Positions 31,467-40,670 of a DNA stretch of 64,000 bases are shown here, piece by piece. Under the pieces are notes generated by a model. That model had not been told where the DNA came from. It was given only the letters and a program-made list of their open reading frames with translations, and ran no database searches. How positions within the stretch are numbered: position 1 is the stretch's first letter; each line of letters opens with the position of its first letter. The translations under genes were made by a program, and so were the position numbers. Source of the stretch: Methylomonas sp. UP202 (GTDB lineage: Bacteria > Pseudomonadota > Gammaproteobacteria > Methylococcales > Methylomonadaceae); the NCBI RefSeq assembly GCF_029910655.1, contig NZ_CP123897.1:2655547-2719546 (forward strand), given 5' to 3'.

Positions 31467-33707
31467 TTAACGGTTCGTAAAACCGGGTGACGTTTCGGGG
31501 AAGGATTTCGACGCGGCATTTTGCAAGCGCTCCAAATAGTTCAAGATTTGCTCGTCCAGCAAGAAGCGCAATTCCCATTCCATCGCCAGGTCGGCCGGCA
31601 GGCTGCCGATATCGTGATACCGGATGTAACTCTGCCGCAGTAATTGGCCAATCGCATCGGCGTCGTATAAATCGACGGCTTTTTCGCCGGCAACGACGTC
31701 GGCGGTGTGGGCCAGGGTCTTGGCCAGCTCAGCGTCGAAGTCGCGACTGTGGCGTTGCAAAGCCTCGGGAAAACGGTCGAATTGCTGGCCGCTCAGCAAA
31801 CGATAGCGCTTGCGGACCTGAAGCAATGCCGACAGATTGCTCGCGTCCCGAATGATCGCGCGCAATACGCCGCGTTCGCGCATCTTGCCGGCTTGGCGGG
31901 CATCCGGTTCCAGCACCGCATGTGCCAGCAAGTCTTGCGCCGCGGCCAAATCCTTTTCCGCCGCCAGCCGCAGCGGCAGCGTATAGCTCATCAGATGGCC
32001 GGGATCCGGCAGTCGCACCGTCAGTTTGGCCAGCGTACGCAACGCGGCGATGCAATGGTGACGCGCCAACGCCGCGGACCGGCGCGGCCACAACGCATAA
32101 TCGAGTGCGCCCATCACCGTCAGACCCAGCAAAATACCGATGACGCGGTCGCGCGGCAAAAATAGATCCTCGACCGCGCCGAAGTCGTGCAGTACGAACA
32201 ACGCAAACGAAAAACCCAACTGGCGGCCGAGGTAGGCGATGCGCTCGCTGCCGGCGGTGATCCAGGCCGCCAAAGCCCAAAACGGCGCGGTCGCCAGCAT
32301 GAAGCCGATGATGGAATCGAACTGCGACTGAAACACCCACACGTACACATAGGCGCACGCTCCGCCTAACGCGGCGCCGCCGACCCTGAGCAGCGACAGC
32401 CGGTAATCGGCGCCAAGACTGGTCTGCGCGGCCACCAGGCAAGTCGGTATCGCGGTGTTGATGTCCGGCCAATCTAGGCTTTGCACGATCAGCATGCAAA
32501 GGATGGCGCCCAACGAAAACTTGATGCCGAATTGCAGACTGTCGGCGTGTCGCCGCCAAAATTCGTAGCCCAGCCAGGCCGGATAGACGGTTTGCGGCTC
32601 GGTTTCCGTTTCAGCCGGGTCCGAGTCCGTCGCCGGCTGATGCAAACGTTTCATCAGCGCAGCAATGCGTTGCAAGGCTTGCCAAAATGCGGTTAGCACC
32701 GTCGGTTGACCAGTCCCTGCGTAACCCCGCAATACCTCGTCGTCCAATAACGCGGCCACGCCGTCGCTGAGGTCTTGCCGGTTGGTGAAACCCTGTCTCA
32801 AGGTCGCGCAAGCTTGCTGTAAGGCCGCGTAGACGGCGCGCTTTTCCGCTGTCAGCGGCTGAGCGCGATAATCTTCGGTCAGCGATTGCTCCAGCCACAG
32901 CGCGATTTGCCGCAAACCGTCGATTTCCTGCAGCAACTCCAGATACGCCGCATGCCGGCGCCGTATCGACACATGCAGCAATTCGCTGTTGGCCAACAAG
33001 GTTTGCAACTTGCCGAACAGACCGATCGATGACGGTTTGACCGAAGCGCGGCGCGGTCGGCGGGCTTCGCTGTCGGACAAGCGGCCGAGAAATATCGTCT
33101 CCGCCGCTTTCAGTTGATCGGCGATGCCGGCAATCAGCAAAGTGCGCGGGTCGCGCGGCGCGATACTGAGATGGACCAGCGTCCAACTACCCAAGCCGAG
33201 CACGCCGATCACCGGAATGTTCCAGAGTGCGTGATATAGGTTTTCGTCGGGCGTGGTCGGACTGTACAACACCGGAATCGAATACCACAGCGCGATGCCG
33301 GTCGGCCAGGCGATGAGTCGGGCGTGAAACAAGGCCAGCGCCATGATCGCGAACGACAGGCTCAACATCAGCCAGGGATCGTTGCCGGCCAACATCAACG
33401 CCAACACCGAGATCAGTACCGTCACGAACAGATAAAACAACTGGCGCAAGCCGAATGCCAGCGATTGGCCGGCGTTGGCGTAAGCGTCGTAGCTTAGGCA
33501 AACCAACAGCGATAGCGCGCCCAGCGGCGGCACGTGCAGGCTTTGGCTGACCGTCGCGATAATCAACGACACCGCAAACAGCCGCGCCGCGGCAATCCGC
33601 CGCTCCGGGGAGTCCTTCAATTCGGCGGCCAGGAATTCGGCCAGACCGGTGCCGAACCAAAACCGGCCGTGGCGTTCCCGCCTGGCGCGGCGGTTCGAAT
33701 CAGTCAT
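31467..33707 (-). CDS. mdtO: FUSC-family efflux membrane protein (MdtO/AaeB-like)
   Basis: Inner-membrane transporter of the aromatic acid exporter/FUSC family, 746 residues. It has two blocks of membrane helices (about 40-170 and 395-530), each followed by a long cytoplasmic region, as in MdtO, AaeB and YccS. Its start overlaps the end of the HlyD-type gene by eight bases, giving the order ytcA-mdtN-mdtO. In E. coli the same trio with mdtP gives resistance to puromycin, acriflavine and related compounds; the substrate here is not known. Symbol is by family and gene order. Confidence 0.88.
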   Translation of the reverse strand: MTDSNRRARRERHGRFWFGTGLAEFLAAELKDSPERRIAAARLFAVSLIIATVSQSLHVPPLGALSLLVCLSYDAYANAGQSLAFGLRQLFYLFVTVLISVLALMLAGNDPWLMLSLSFAIMALALFHARLIAWPTGIALWYSIPVLYSPTTPDENLYHALWNIPVIGVLGLGSWTLVHLSIAPRDPRTLLIAGIADQLKAAETIFLGRLSDSEARRPRRASVKPSSIGLFGKLQTLLANSELLHVSIRRRHAAYLELLQEIDGLRQIALWLEQSLTEDYRAQPLTAEKRAVYAALQQACATLRQGFTNRQDLSDGVAALLDDEVLRGYAGTGQPTVLTAFWQALQRIAALMKRLHQPATDSDPAETETEPQTVYPAWLGYEFWRRHADSLQFGIKFSLGAILCMLIVQSLDWPDINTAIPTCLVAAQTSLGADYRLSLLRVGGAALGGACAYVYVWVFQSQFDSIIGFMLATAPFWALAAWITAGSERIAYLGRQLGFSFALFVLHDFGAVEDLFLPRDRVIGILLGLTVMGALDYALWPRRSAALARHHCIAALRTLAKLTVRLPDPGHLMSYTLPLRLAAEKDLAAAQDLLAHAVLEPDARQAGKMRERGVLRAIIRDASNLSALLQVRKRYRLLSGQQFDRFPEALQRHSRDFDAELAKTLAHTADVVAGEKAVDLYDADAIGQLLRQSYIRYHDIGSLPADLAMEWELRFLLDEQILNYLERLQNAASKSFPETSPGFTNR

Positions 33708-34866
33708 GTTGCCGATCGCCGTCCGCCGATGCGGCGCTATCGTCCGGAATCGGCAAGGTGCGATCCAGTACCGTGACGAAGGCGGTCATCCCCATGCGCA
33801 GCGGACGCTCCGGATCGCGGTCGAGGATTTCGATTCTGACCGGAAAACGCGACGCCAGCACCACCCAGTTCAGCGTACGTTGTACCTCCGGCAATCCGCC
33901 TTGCTGTTTGACGTTGTCCGGTGCATTGGCCCAAGCAATGCCGGTCACCACGCCGCGAAAGCGCTTGCCGGGATAGCCGACCAGAAACACGTCCGCTTCC
34001 TGGCCGGGGCGTATCGATTGCAAATAGGTTTCCTTGTAATTGGCGACGGCGTACCAATGGCGGTCGTCGACCAGCGCGAACAACTGGCCGCCGGCTTTGG
34101 CATATTCGCCTTCGCGGGTATTCAAATTGGTCACGTAGGCGTCGAACGGCGCGCGGACTTCGCAATATTCCAGCTCCAGCTCGGCGGCTGTCACGGTGGC
34201 GCGGGCCGCTTCGACGCGAGCGTTGACATCGCCGACCTGAGCGATCAGGGATTGCGCGCGCCGGCTATCGCTCTCCGCTTCGGAGACCGCACTCCCGACC
34301 GACAGCGCCTTGGCCTTGGCATCGGCCAACGCCGCCCGGGAGGCCGAGTAACGGGCGCGTGCCTGCCGAAGTTGATCGCCGGTCACGTATTGCTTTGCCG
34401 CCAGCGGCTCCAGTTGCTCGAGGTACTGTTCCAGATAGTCGTCGTCGGCCGCGATGCGTTTGATTTCGGCCAGCGCGGCCGCGTGCTGATGTTCCAGGCG
34501 CGCGACCGCGCTGACGGCGGAACTTTTCGACGCCCGCAGCGATTCGACCTCTTGTTCCGCCAACATCAGTTCGGCCTTGGCGCGATCCAGTTTGGCTTGA
34601 TAAGGTCTGGGATCGATGACGTAGAGCAACTCGCCCTTGCGTACGAACTGATTGTCGCGCACGTGCAGTCGCACGATGCGGCCGGAGACTTCGGGCGCGA
34701 TGCCGACAATGTCGGCGCGGATCATCGCGTCGTTGGTACGCGGATGGCGGAAATTGATTTGCCATACCCAAGCGCCGGTGGTAACCGCCGCCAACACGAT
34801 CGCCATGCCGAGAATGCGGCCGATGCGCACCCGGCGCCGATAGTCGAGTTTAGGGTCGTTTGCCAT
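33700..34866 (-). CDS. mdtN: HlyD/EmrA-type membrane fusion protein (MdtN-like)
   Basis: Periplasmic adaptor, 388 residues. The start at 34866 is chosen because it follows a GAGG site and yields MANDPKLDYRRRVRIGRILG then a membrane anchor (about 20-39). Then come the lipoyl half (TNDAMIRADIVGIAPEVSGR), a coiled-coil hairpin at about 80-230, the second half (VRAPFDAYVTNLNTREGEYA) and the beta-barrel. The TNDA...V.P.VSG pattern is typical of the EmrA/MdtN/AaeA group. Sits between ytcA (8 bases upstream) and mdtO (overlap downstream). Confidence 0.92.
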   Translation of the reverse strand: MANDPKLDYRRRVRIGRILGMAIVLAAVTTGAWVWQINFRHPRTNDAMIRADIVGIAPEVSGRIVRLHVRDNQFVRKGELLYVIDPRPYQAKLDRAKAELMLAEQEVESLRASKSSAVSAVARLEHQHAAALAEIKRIAADDDYLEQYLEQLEPLAAKQYVTGDQLRQARARYSASRAALADAKAKALSVGSAVSEAESDSRRAQSLIAQVGDVNARVEAARATVTAAELELEYCEVRAPFDAYVTNLNTREGEYAKAGGQLFALVDDRHWYAVANYKETYLQSIRPGQEADVFLVGYPGKRFRGVVTGIAWANAPDNVKQQGGLPEVQRTLNWVVLASRFPVRIEILDRDPERPLRMGMTAFVTVLDRTLPIPDDSAASADGDRQHD

Positions 34867-34874
34867 GCCGGACC

Positions 34875-35144
34875 TCAACTTGCGTAAAACAACAACCAAA
34901 TCACGAAGGTGCATAATGCCCACAGGCTGGGAGCGATCAACAACGGCGGTCCCAGATGCGGCGCCAAGCCGACACGCGCCAATTGCCACATCAACGCGCC
35001 GCTGGCGGCCAAACCGGTCAAAATGCAGATGATCCAGGCCGGCCAAAACGAACCGTGCAGGCTCAACATCGGATCGCAGCCGGCCAGCAATAGCGGCGCC
35101 GAATACGCCAGCGGGAATGATCTAAACAAACGAAACGGAGTCAT
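34875..35144 (-). CDS. ytcA: YtcA-family small lipoprotein
   Basis: Small inner-membrane lipoprotein, 89 residues from the ATG at 35144 (GAGGG site six bases before). Signal with lipobox LLLAGC at about residue 22, then two hydrophobic helices (WPAWIICILTGLAASGALMW and LLIAPSLWALCTFVIWLL). The family is found upstream of MdtN-type adaptors in E. coli, as here. Function not established. Confidence 0.8.
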   Translation of the reverse strand: MTPFRLFRSFPLAYSAPLLLAGCDPMLSLHGSFWPAWIICILTGLAASGALMWQLARVGLAPHLGPPLLIAPSLWALCTFVIWLLFYAS

Positions 35145-35383
35145 GACGGCCCTCAATGCGAAACGTTGGCGTTATGGAAAAAACGGACTATCGCGAACGC
35201 GGCTGTTGTAAAACCCCCGATAGGCTGTTAGCCGTTCCAGGCGCAACCACCGATACGATTTCAAACATCGTTATTGTAAAGCGCTACAATCGGTTTGATA
35301 CAGCGATATTGTTCAATATTCGTTGGCAATTTGTTGCCACATTCGCAGTGGCGCTTCCGTTACTATATAAGCATTTCCTTCTA

Positions 35384-36916
35384 ATGGTGGCGAATTTTTT
35401 GACTCAGTCAGTTTCCGCGTTTCCGCCTGTACCGCGCGTTCGGCCCGCCGATTTTAGTCCCGGCCGCCCGTTGCGATTTAAATGCTGCCTGCCGTTGCTG
35501 TTGTCGATAAGCACCGCCTGTGCGCCGCCCGTCGCGCACCGGCACCCCGACGCCGGAGAGCCGCAACAAGCGCCGGTGGTGCGCTGGTCCGAATACCGTG
35601 TTAGCCATCCGCTGCCGTCCGTGGAGAAGGCGCCCAGCCCATCCGCCGCGCCGAATGTGCGGCAACGTTACGACCTGCCGGCCCTAATCGACATGGCGTT
35701 GCAAAACCATCCGGAAACCCGGCTCAGCTGGGAAGACGCCAAAGTGGCCGCCGCCAGAGTCGAACGGGAAGCCGCCAGCTGGTACCCGAAACTGACCGCG
35801 TTGGCCTTCGGCCAATATTTCAAGACCAGCATTCCGATTCCGCAAAGCACGTTGGTCAGCACCGGCGTCGGGACTTTCGGCGGCGCCGAATTGGCCTGGA
35901 CGCTGTTCGACTTCGGCCGCCGGGAGGCCTTGGACGAAGCCAGTCTGGAGCGCTTCGAAGCGGCTCAATTCGGCTTCGGCCGCAAACACCAGGAGATCGC
36001 CTACCGCGTCGCCGACAGTTTCTTCGCCTATCAGGCGGCAATCGCCAAAGTTGCGGCGGCGGAGCAAACATTTACCGCCGCCAAGGCCAACGCCGATGCG
36101 GTCAATGCCAAACTGTCGCAAGGCTTCGCGACGCGGCCCGATTTGCTGCTGGCCCTGCAGGAACAAGCCAAGGCCAATTACGATTGGCAGGATGCGCGCG
36201 GCGCCGTGACTCAGACCAGAGCGGCCCTGACCACCAGCGCCGGTTTGTCGCCGTCGGTCGAACTGTCTCTGATCGATCTGAGTCAGGTGCCGTTGCCCGA
36301 CGCCCTGGCGCCGTCGGTGGAAAAAATCGTCGACCAGGCCCTGGAACAGCGCCCGGATTTGCAGGCTAAACTGGCCGAACTGCGCGCCCGCGAAGCGGAG
36401 GTGAGAAAAGCCCGCGCCGAGTATTGGCCCAAGCTGTCGTTGAAAGGCAGCATCGGCAATCAGTATTGGGGCGATGTGCAGACCGATCCGCCAAGCCGGC
36501 GGCATTATTCGTCGGACAATCTGGTCGGCGGCGCGATGCTGAATCTGGAATGGAATTTGTTCGACGGCTTCGAACGCCGCGGCGCGGTGGACGAGGCCGA
36601 AGCCAAACGCCGGGCCGGCGAAGCGCAGATCGACAGCTTGCGTCTGGAGATCATGCGCCATATCTGGCAAACCTACGCCGACACCAAAACCGCGTTGGAA
36701 AAACGCGAATTCGCGCTAGCTCTGCTACGCGCCGCCGAGGAATCCTACGCGGCGACCCAAGAATCCTACCGGCACGGCTTCTCCACCGTCATCGAGCTGC
36801 TGTCCGCGCAAAAGGATCTGGCCCGAGCCCGCTACACCGAAATCGACAGCCGGGCCGGCTTGCTGAAATCGGCCGCCGCGCTGGTATATGCGGCCGGCGG
36901 CGGCGAGTCGCCTTAA
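35384..36916 (+). CDS. TolC-family outer-membrane factor (MdtP/NodT-like)
   Basis: Outer-membrane channel protein, 510 residues from the ATG at 35384. The frame is open upstream to 35156 but that part overlaps the divergent promoter region. A lipobox-like sequence (SISTAC) ends a hydrophobic run about 45 residues in, suggesting a lipid-anchored NodT-type factor; a later non-ATG start is possible. Two TolC repeats follow (LPALIDMALQNHPETRL ... and VDQALEQRPDLQAKLAELRA), each with helices and strands. Divergent from ytcA-mdtN-mdtO and almost certainly their outer-membrane partner, although transcribed separately. Confidence 0.87.
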   Translation: MVANFLTQSVSAFPPVPRVRPADFSPGRPLRFKCCLPLLLSISTACAPPVAHRHPDAGEPQQAPVVRWSEYRVSHPLPSVEKAPSPSAAPNVRQRYDLPALIDMALQNHPETRLSWEDAKVAAARVEREAASWYPKLTALAFGQYFKTSIPIPQSTLVSTGVGTFGGAELAWTLFDFGRREALDEASLERFEAAQFGFGRKHQEIAYRVADSFFAYQAAIAKVAAAEQTFTAAKANADAVNAKLSQGFATRPDLLLALQEQAKANYDWQDARGAVTQTRAALTTSAGLSPSVELSLIDLSQVPLPDALAPSVEKIVDQALEQRPDLQAKLAELRAREAEVRKARAEYWPKLSLKGSIGNQYWGDVQTDPPSRRHYSSDNLVGGAMLNLEWNLFDGFERRGAVDEAEAKRRAGEAQIDSLRLEIMRHIWQTYADTKTALEKREFALALLRAAEESYAATQESYRHGFSTVIELLSAQKDLARARYTEIDSRAGLLKSAAALVYAAGGGESP

Positions 36917-36940
36917 AGCGATCGACAATATTGCGTCCCG

Positions 36941-38011
36941 TCAGTCGGCGGTCAACACCGGATAATCCGTATAGCCCTTGCTCGGACCTTCGTCGCCGTA
37001 CAGATAGAAGGTCGCGGCGTCGAACGGGGTCAACGGCGCGCCAAGTGCTATGCGGCGCGGTAGGTCCGGATTGGCGATGAAGTGTTTGCCGAACGACACC
37101 GCGTCGGCATCGCCATTGGCGATGGCTTGTACCGCGCTTTCGGCCGTGAAATTTTCGTTGGCGATCAACGCGCCGCCGAAACGGCGTTTCAACGCCGGAC
37201 TGATCGCGTCCGGACCTTGCGCTTCGCGGGTAAAGATGAAGGCAAGCTTGCGTTGGCCCAATTGTTCGGCGACGTAAGCGAAGGTCGCCGGCGGGTTGGC
37301 GTCGCCCATGCCGTGCATGTCGCAACGCGGCGACAGATGCACGCCAACCCGGCCGGCGCCCCACACCGAAATCGCCGCGTCGGCCGCTTCCAGCAACAAA
37401 CGGGCGCGATTTTCCACCGGACCGCCGTAGGCATCTTCGCGGCGATTGGTGCTGTCTTGCAGGAATTGATCGAGCAAATAACCGTTGGCGGCGTGAATTT
37501 CGACGCCGTCGAAACCGGCCAGTTCGGCATTGGCCGCGCCTTGGCGAAACGCTTCGATAATTGCGGGAATTTCGTCCAACGCCAACGCGCGCGGCGTCAC
37601 GTAATCGCGCATCGGCCGTAGCAGGCTGACGTGACCTGGCGCGGCAATCGCGCTGGGCGCGACCGGCAAGGCGCCGTCCAGATAATACGGATCGGAAATT
37701 CGGCCGACATGCCACAGTTGCAACAACATGCGCCCGCCGGCGGCGTGTACCGCGTCGGTCACGCCGCGCCAGCCGTCGATTTGTTCCGGCGACCAGATGC
37801 CCGGCGTATCCGGGTAGCCGACGCCTTGCGGGCTAACGCAAGTGGCTTCGCTGATGATCAGGCCGGCACTCGCTCGTTGAGCGTAATAGTCCGCCATCAG
37901 CGCATTCGGCACGCGGCCGGCGCTAGCGCGGCAGCGGGTCAGCGGAGCCATCACGATGCGGTTGGGCAATTCAATGTCGCCGATACGGATGGGATCGAAC
38001 AAGGGATTCAT
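36941..38011 (-). CDS. nemA: Old Yellow Enzyme family reductase (NemA-like)
   Basis: FMN-dependent NADPH reductase of alkenes, nitro compounds or N-ethylmaleimide, 356 residues (E. coli NemA 365). The start at 38011 follows GGAG and gives MNPLFDPIRIGDIELPNRIVMAPLTR, the standard family opening. Other signs: YAQRASAGLIISEAT, LWHVGR, FDGVEIHAANGYLLDQFL, R.D.YGG, and YTDYP near the end. Convergent with the outer-membrane factor gene, stops 24 bases apart. Symbol by family resemblance. Confidence 0.92.
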   Translation of the reverse strand: MNPLFDPIRIGDIELPNRIVMAPLTRCRASAGRVPNALMADYYAQRASAGLIISEATCVSPQGVGYPDTPGIWSPEQIDGWRGVTDAVHAAGGRMLLQLWHVGRISDPYYLDGALPVAPSAIAAPGHVSLLRPMRDYVTPRALALDEIPAIIEAFRQGAANAELAGFDGVEIHAANGYLLDQFLQDSTNRREDAYGGPVENRARLLLEAADAAISVWGAGRVGVHLSPRCDMHGMGDANPPATFAYVAEQLGQRKLAFIFTREAQGPDAISPALKRRFGGALIANENFTAESAVQAIANGDADAVSFGKHFIANPDLPRRIALGAPLTPFDAATFYLYGDEGPSKGYTDYPVLTAD

Positions 38012-38044
38012 GCGCGGCTCCTGAGCGGTTAAATCCCGCATGAT

Positions 38045-38100
38045 ACCAGGGCCGCCGCGAAGCGAAGCACTAGACTGGTTCGGTTAGCGACGGCCCTGGT
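38045..38100. repeat. Inverted repeat downstream of the palindromic element
   Basis: ACCAGGGCCG (38045-38054) and CGGCCCTGGT (38091-38100) are exact inverted copies. Lies between nemA and the nested element at 38108-38274; may be part of the same insertion or a separate hairpin. Confidence 0.6.
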
Positions 38101-38107
38101 CCGTCAT

Positions 38108-38274
38108 CCTAAAAAGGGCAGTTGGCGTGTATTGCGGGCCGTTCGTGCTGAGCAATGTCGAAGCATGGACGGCTCGCAATACACTCACCAAACGGGTGAA
38201 TGAAAAGTCCCGCGCGCCCTTCGACAAGCTCAGGACGAACGGGATTTTTCATCGCCAAACTGCTCTTTTTAGGG
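38108..38274. repeat. Nested palindromic REPIN/MITE-like element at a fecR 3' end
   Basis: Outer imperfect inverted ends: CCTAAAAAGGGCAGTTGGCG (left) and the complement of CGCCAAACTGCTCTTTTTAG (right). Inside is a second pair, TGTATTGCGGGCCGT facing ACGGCTCGCAATACA, and a third, GAAAAGTCCCG facing CGGGATTTTTC, around the REP-like core CCTTCGACAAGCTCAGGACG. The right end touches the stop codon of the fecR gene at 38275. Confidence 0.8.
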
Positions 38275-39231
38275 TCATTGCTTGGCGCTGATTAGGATCG
38301 TGCCATCCCCATCCCTGACAATCCGCGCCGCCAAACCGTTTTGCAAGGTGCTTAAACTCTCGTTCAAATCGGACGTGGAAAAGCGGCCGCTAACCGTCAC
38401 GGTTTGCAATTGGCTGTCCGTCAGCTTGAATTCGACCGCGTGATAGCGCGACAGTTGGCGCAACACTTCCGGCAAGGGTTGGCGTTTGAAGATCAGCGTA
38501 CCGTCGCGCCAAGCGCCGCTGGCGGCGTCGGCGACACTGGGCGCCCGCAGATTTCCGTCGGCGCTAAAACCGGCTTGCAGACCGGCCGTCAGCGCCAGCG
38601 CCGGCTTACCGGGCACGCTCAACGCCACTTCGCCTTCGACCACCGCGACCGTCGTGTTCTCGCGGTCGATCGCGACGTTGAATTGCGTGCCGACGTCGCG
38701 GATGCGCCCGGCGCCCACCCGCACTTCAAAAGGGTGCTCGGCATCGTGAGCGACGCTGAACCAGGCTTCGCCCTGCTCGAGCCAGACCGTGCGCGCGCCG
38801 AAACGGTCGATCCGCAATCGCGTCGCGGTATTCAGTTCGATGCGGCCGCCATCGGCCAAGACCAGGGTCCGGCGCTGGCCAATGTCGGTTTGGTAACGAG
38901 CCGCCGCCAATTTTTGTAAGGGTTCCGGGTACTGAAAACCCAACGCGACGGCGAACCCGACGGCGATCAAAGCGGCATTGCGCCGTCGGCGGGCCAACTG
39001 GCTATGGCGAACGAAGCCACGCGCGGCGTCCAGCTGCTTGCCGGCCACATCGGGTAAATCGCCAAGCTGTTGCCAGAATTGTTGAACTTGTTGGTAAGCC
39101 TCGGCATGTTCCGGCGAGCCGCCGAGCCAATCTTCGAATTGCCGGCGTTCGGTTTCGTCCGCGTCGCCGCGCAAGCGCGACAACCATTGCAGAGCTTGGC
39201 GTTGAGATTCGGTCAGACTGGCGAGGCTCAT
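38275..39231 (-). CDS. fecR: FecR-family regulator, pair without adjacent receptor
   Basis: Inner-membrane FecR, 318 residues. N-terminal DUF4880-type region (LTESQRQALQWLSRLRGDAD ... HAEAYQQVQQFW), weak membrane helix at about 84-98, periplasmic FecR domain (LVLADGGRIELNTATRL, GEAWFSVAH, GTQFNVA, VVEGEVALSV) and STN-like tail (LPEVLRQLSRYHAVEFKL, VSGRF). Lies 19 bases after fecI. No receptor follows; a palindromic element begins at the stop and nemA comes next. Confidence 0.93.
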   Translation of the reverse strand: MSLASLTESQRQALQWLSRLRGDADETERRQFEDWLGGSPEHAEAYQQVQQFWQQLGDLPDVAGKQLDAARGFVRHSQLARRRRNAALIAVGFAVALGFQYPEPLQKLAAARYQTDIGQRRTLVLADGGRIELNTATRLRIDRFGARTVWLEQGEAWFSVAHDAEHPFEVRVGAGRIRDVGTQFNVAIDRENTTVAVVEGEVALSVPGKPALALTAGLQAGFSADGNLRAPSVADAASGAWRDGTLIFKRQPLPEVLRQLSRYHAVEFKLTDSQLQTVTVSGRFSTSDLNESLSTLQNGLAARIVRDGDGTILISAKQ

Positions 39232-39250
39232 GACGGCACAACCTAAGAAT

Positions 39251-39754
39251 TCAGCGTTTGCCGGCCAACGCGGCCGCGAAGCAGTGTTCCAGCGCCGCGT
39301 AAAATTGGCGTTCGACGTTGCTGCGCGACATCCTGAGCAGTTTGCCGATTTGCAGGTAGGTCAGTCCGTCGACGCGATGCAACAGGAAAATGCTGCGTTG
39401 CAGCGGCGGCAGCTCGTCCAACGCGCGCATGACGCCCTGCAGAATTTGTTGGTGGTGCAGGCTGACATCCGGACCCGGCGCATCCGCCGGCAGGCTATCC
39501 AAGTCCTCGACTTCGCCGTGGTAACGTTCGCGGACCGCGAGCTTGCGCTGGTAATCGATCAGCGCATTGCCGGTCAATTTGTAAAGATACGCGCGATGAT
39601 TTTCGATGGTTTGCGGCTCGGGATGCTGCATCAATCTTAGAAACGACTCCTGCACCACATCTTCCGCCACCTCGGCGGCGCGCTGACCGGCGAAGTACAC
39701 CAATTCCTTGGAATGACTGTGAAACAATTGCTCGAAAAGGCTTTTGATAGTCAT
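39251..39754 (-). CDS. fecI: FecI-type ECF sigma factor, pair without adjacent receptor
   Basis: ECF sigma factor, 167 residues. The start at 39754 gives MTIKSLFEQLFHSHSKELVY, the typical beginning of region 2; 31 upstream codons are open but AT-rich and unlikely. Region 2: AAEVAEDVVQESFLRLM, AYLYKLTGNALIDYQRK; region 4: LPPLQRSIFLLHRVDGLTYL and the helix-turn-helix LLRMSRSNVERQF. Divergent from a second fecI at 40088. Confidence 0.92.
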   Translation of the reverse strand: MTIKSLFEQLFHSHSKELVYFAGQRAAEVAEDVVQESFLRLMQHPEPQTIENHRAYLYKLTGNALIDYQRKLAVRERYHGEVEDLDSLPADAPGPDVSLHHQQILQGVMRALDELPPLQRSIFLLHRVDGLTYLQIGKLLRMSRSNVERQFYAALEHCFAAALAGKR

Positions 39755-39920
39755 GGTCGGCGAGAAGATCGGAGAAACCAGGCGGATAATATAGCAAAAG
39801 CCAAGCCACTCACCCGCTTCGATGCCGACGTCAATCCCTCGGCCCACGATAATCCGTGGTTACCGGCTAACCGAGTTTTTTGGCCGGTCCGGTTTGGTCG
39901 GCAGGAGGCCCGATCCTAAA

Positions 39921-39973
39921 TAAAAAAAATACGGCATATCACACACTCGATACGTCATATGCCGCACTTTTTT
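39921..39973. terminator. Bidirectional terminator-like hairpin between divergent fecI genes
   Basis: An A-run precedes CGGCATAT (39932-39939) and its complement ATATGCCG (39957-39964) is followed by a T-run (39968-39973). Both strands read as stem then T-run. Odd place for a terminator, since both neighbours start away from it; it may end short leader transcripts. Confidence 0.5.
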
Positions 39974-40087
39974 GTTTGCAACGCTCCAGCTGATCTCCGG
40001 GTATTGGCTCTGCCCGGCGCTCGCCGACCACAAAAAAGTGGCCTGTAATTTGCTCAAAGCGACCATTCCATTGCCGATTCGAACTGC

Positions 40088-40594
40088 ATGTCCACGGTTA
40101 GCGAACCCCTATTGCTGGACGCGTTTTTACGCCACCAAAGCGAAATCCGCCAATTCTTGGCCCGCAAAGTCAGTTGTCCGACCGCGGCGGACGACTTGAC
40201 CCAGGAAACCTATTTGCGTATCGCCAGATACCGCGGCGGTGAAGAAATTCTGGATTTGCGGGCGTTTTTGTTCCGGATAGCCAATAATCTGGCGCTGGAT
40301 TATTTGCGCGGCCTGGCCCGCTCCGAAGCCCGCGACTACGGACCCGTCGAAGACTCGATCGCATGCCGGGCGCCGCAACCGGATTCCGCCGTCGCCGCGC
40401 AACAGCAACTGGCCAGGATGGAACGCTTTATCTACGCGCTGCCGCAACAATGCCGGACCGTGTTTCTAGCCTGTCGGGTCGACGGCAAGAGCTACGCCGA
40501 AATCGCCGACGAACTAAACATTTCGCCGCGCACGGTCGAAGCTCACATGTACAAAGCGATCAAATTATTGAAGGAACGCATGGATTGGTTGTGA
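40088..40594 (+). CDS. fecI: FecI-type ECF sigma factor, third copy
   Basis: ECF sigma factor, 168 residues. Region 2: TAADDLTQETYLRIARYRGG, LRAFLFRIANNLALDYLRG; region 4: LPQQCRTVFLACRVDGKSYA and LNISPRTVEAHMYKA. Only moderately like the other two FecI proteins of the window. Followed by fecR after 76 bases. No receptor follows directly; the next STN receptor on this strand is at 52557, beyond an accessory island. Confidence 0.92.
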   Translation: MSTVSEPLLLDAFLRHQSEIRQFLARKVSCPTAADDLTQETYLRIARYRGGEEILDLRAFLFRIANNLALDYLRGLARSEARDYGPVEDSIACRAPQPDSAVAAQQQLARMERFIYALPQQCRTVFLACRVDGKSYAEIADELNISPRTVEAHMYKAIKLLKERMDWL

Positions 40595-40670
40595 GCTGCC
40601 GCCGTCCGTTTCCGCTTGCCGAGTAAAACTGGCATTATTTCGTTACCGTCATTTCCGAGCCGCCCAGCGC

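Noticed and set aside
33649..34887. Open frame of 412 codons on the plus strand over the mdtN-like gene
   Set aside because: Shadow of a well-supported HlyD-type gene; no recognisable protein features.
35334..35370. Sigma-70 promoter before the outer-membrane factor gene
   Set aside because: TTGCCA and a TACTATATAA stretch are present, but the spacing (about 21 bases or more) is too long for a confident call.
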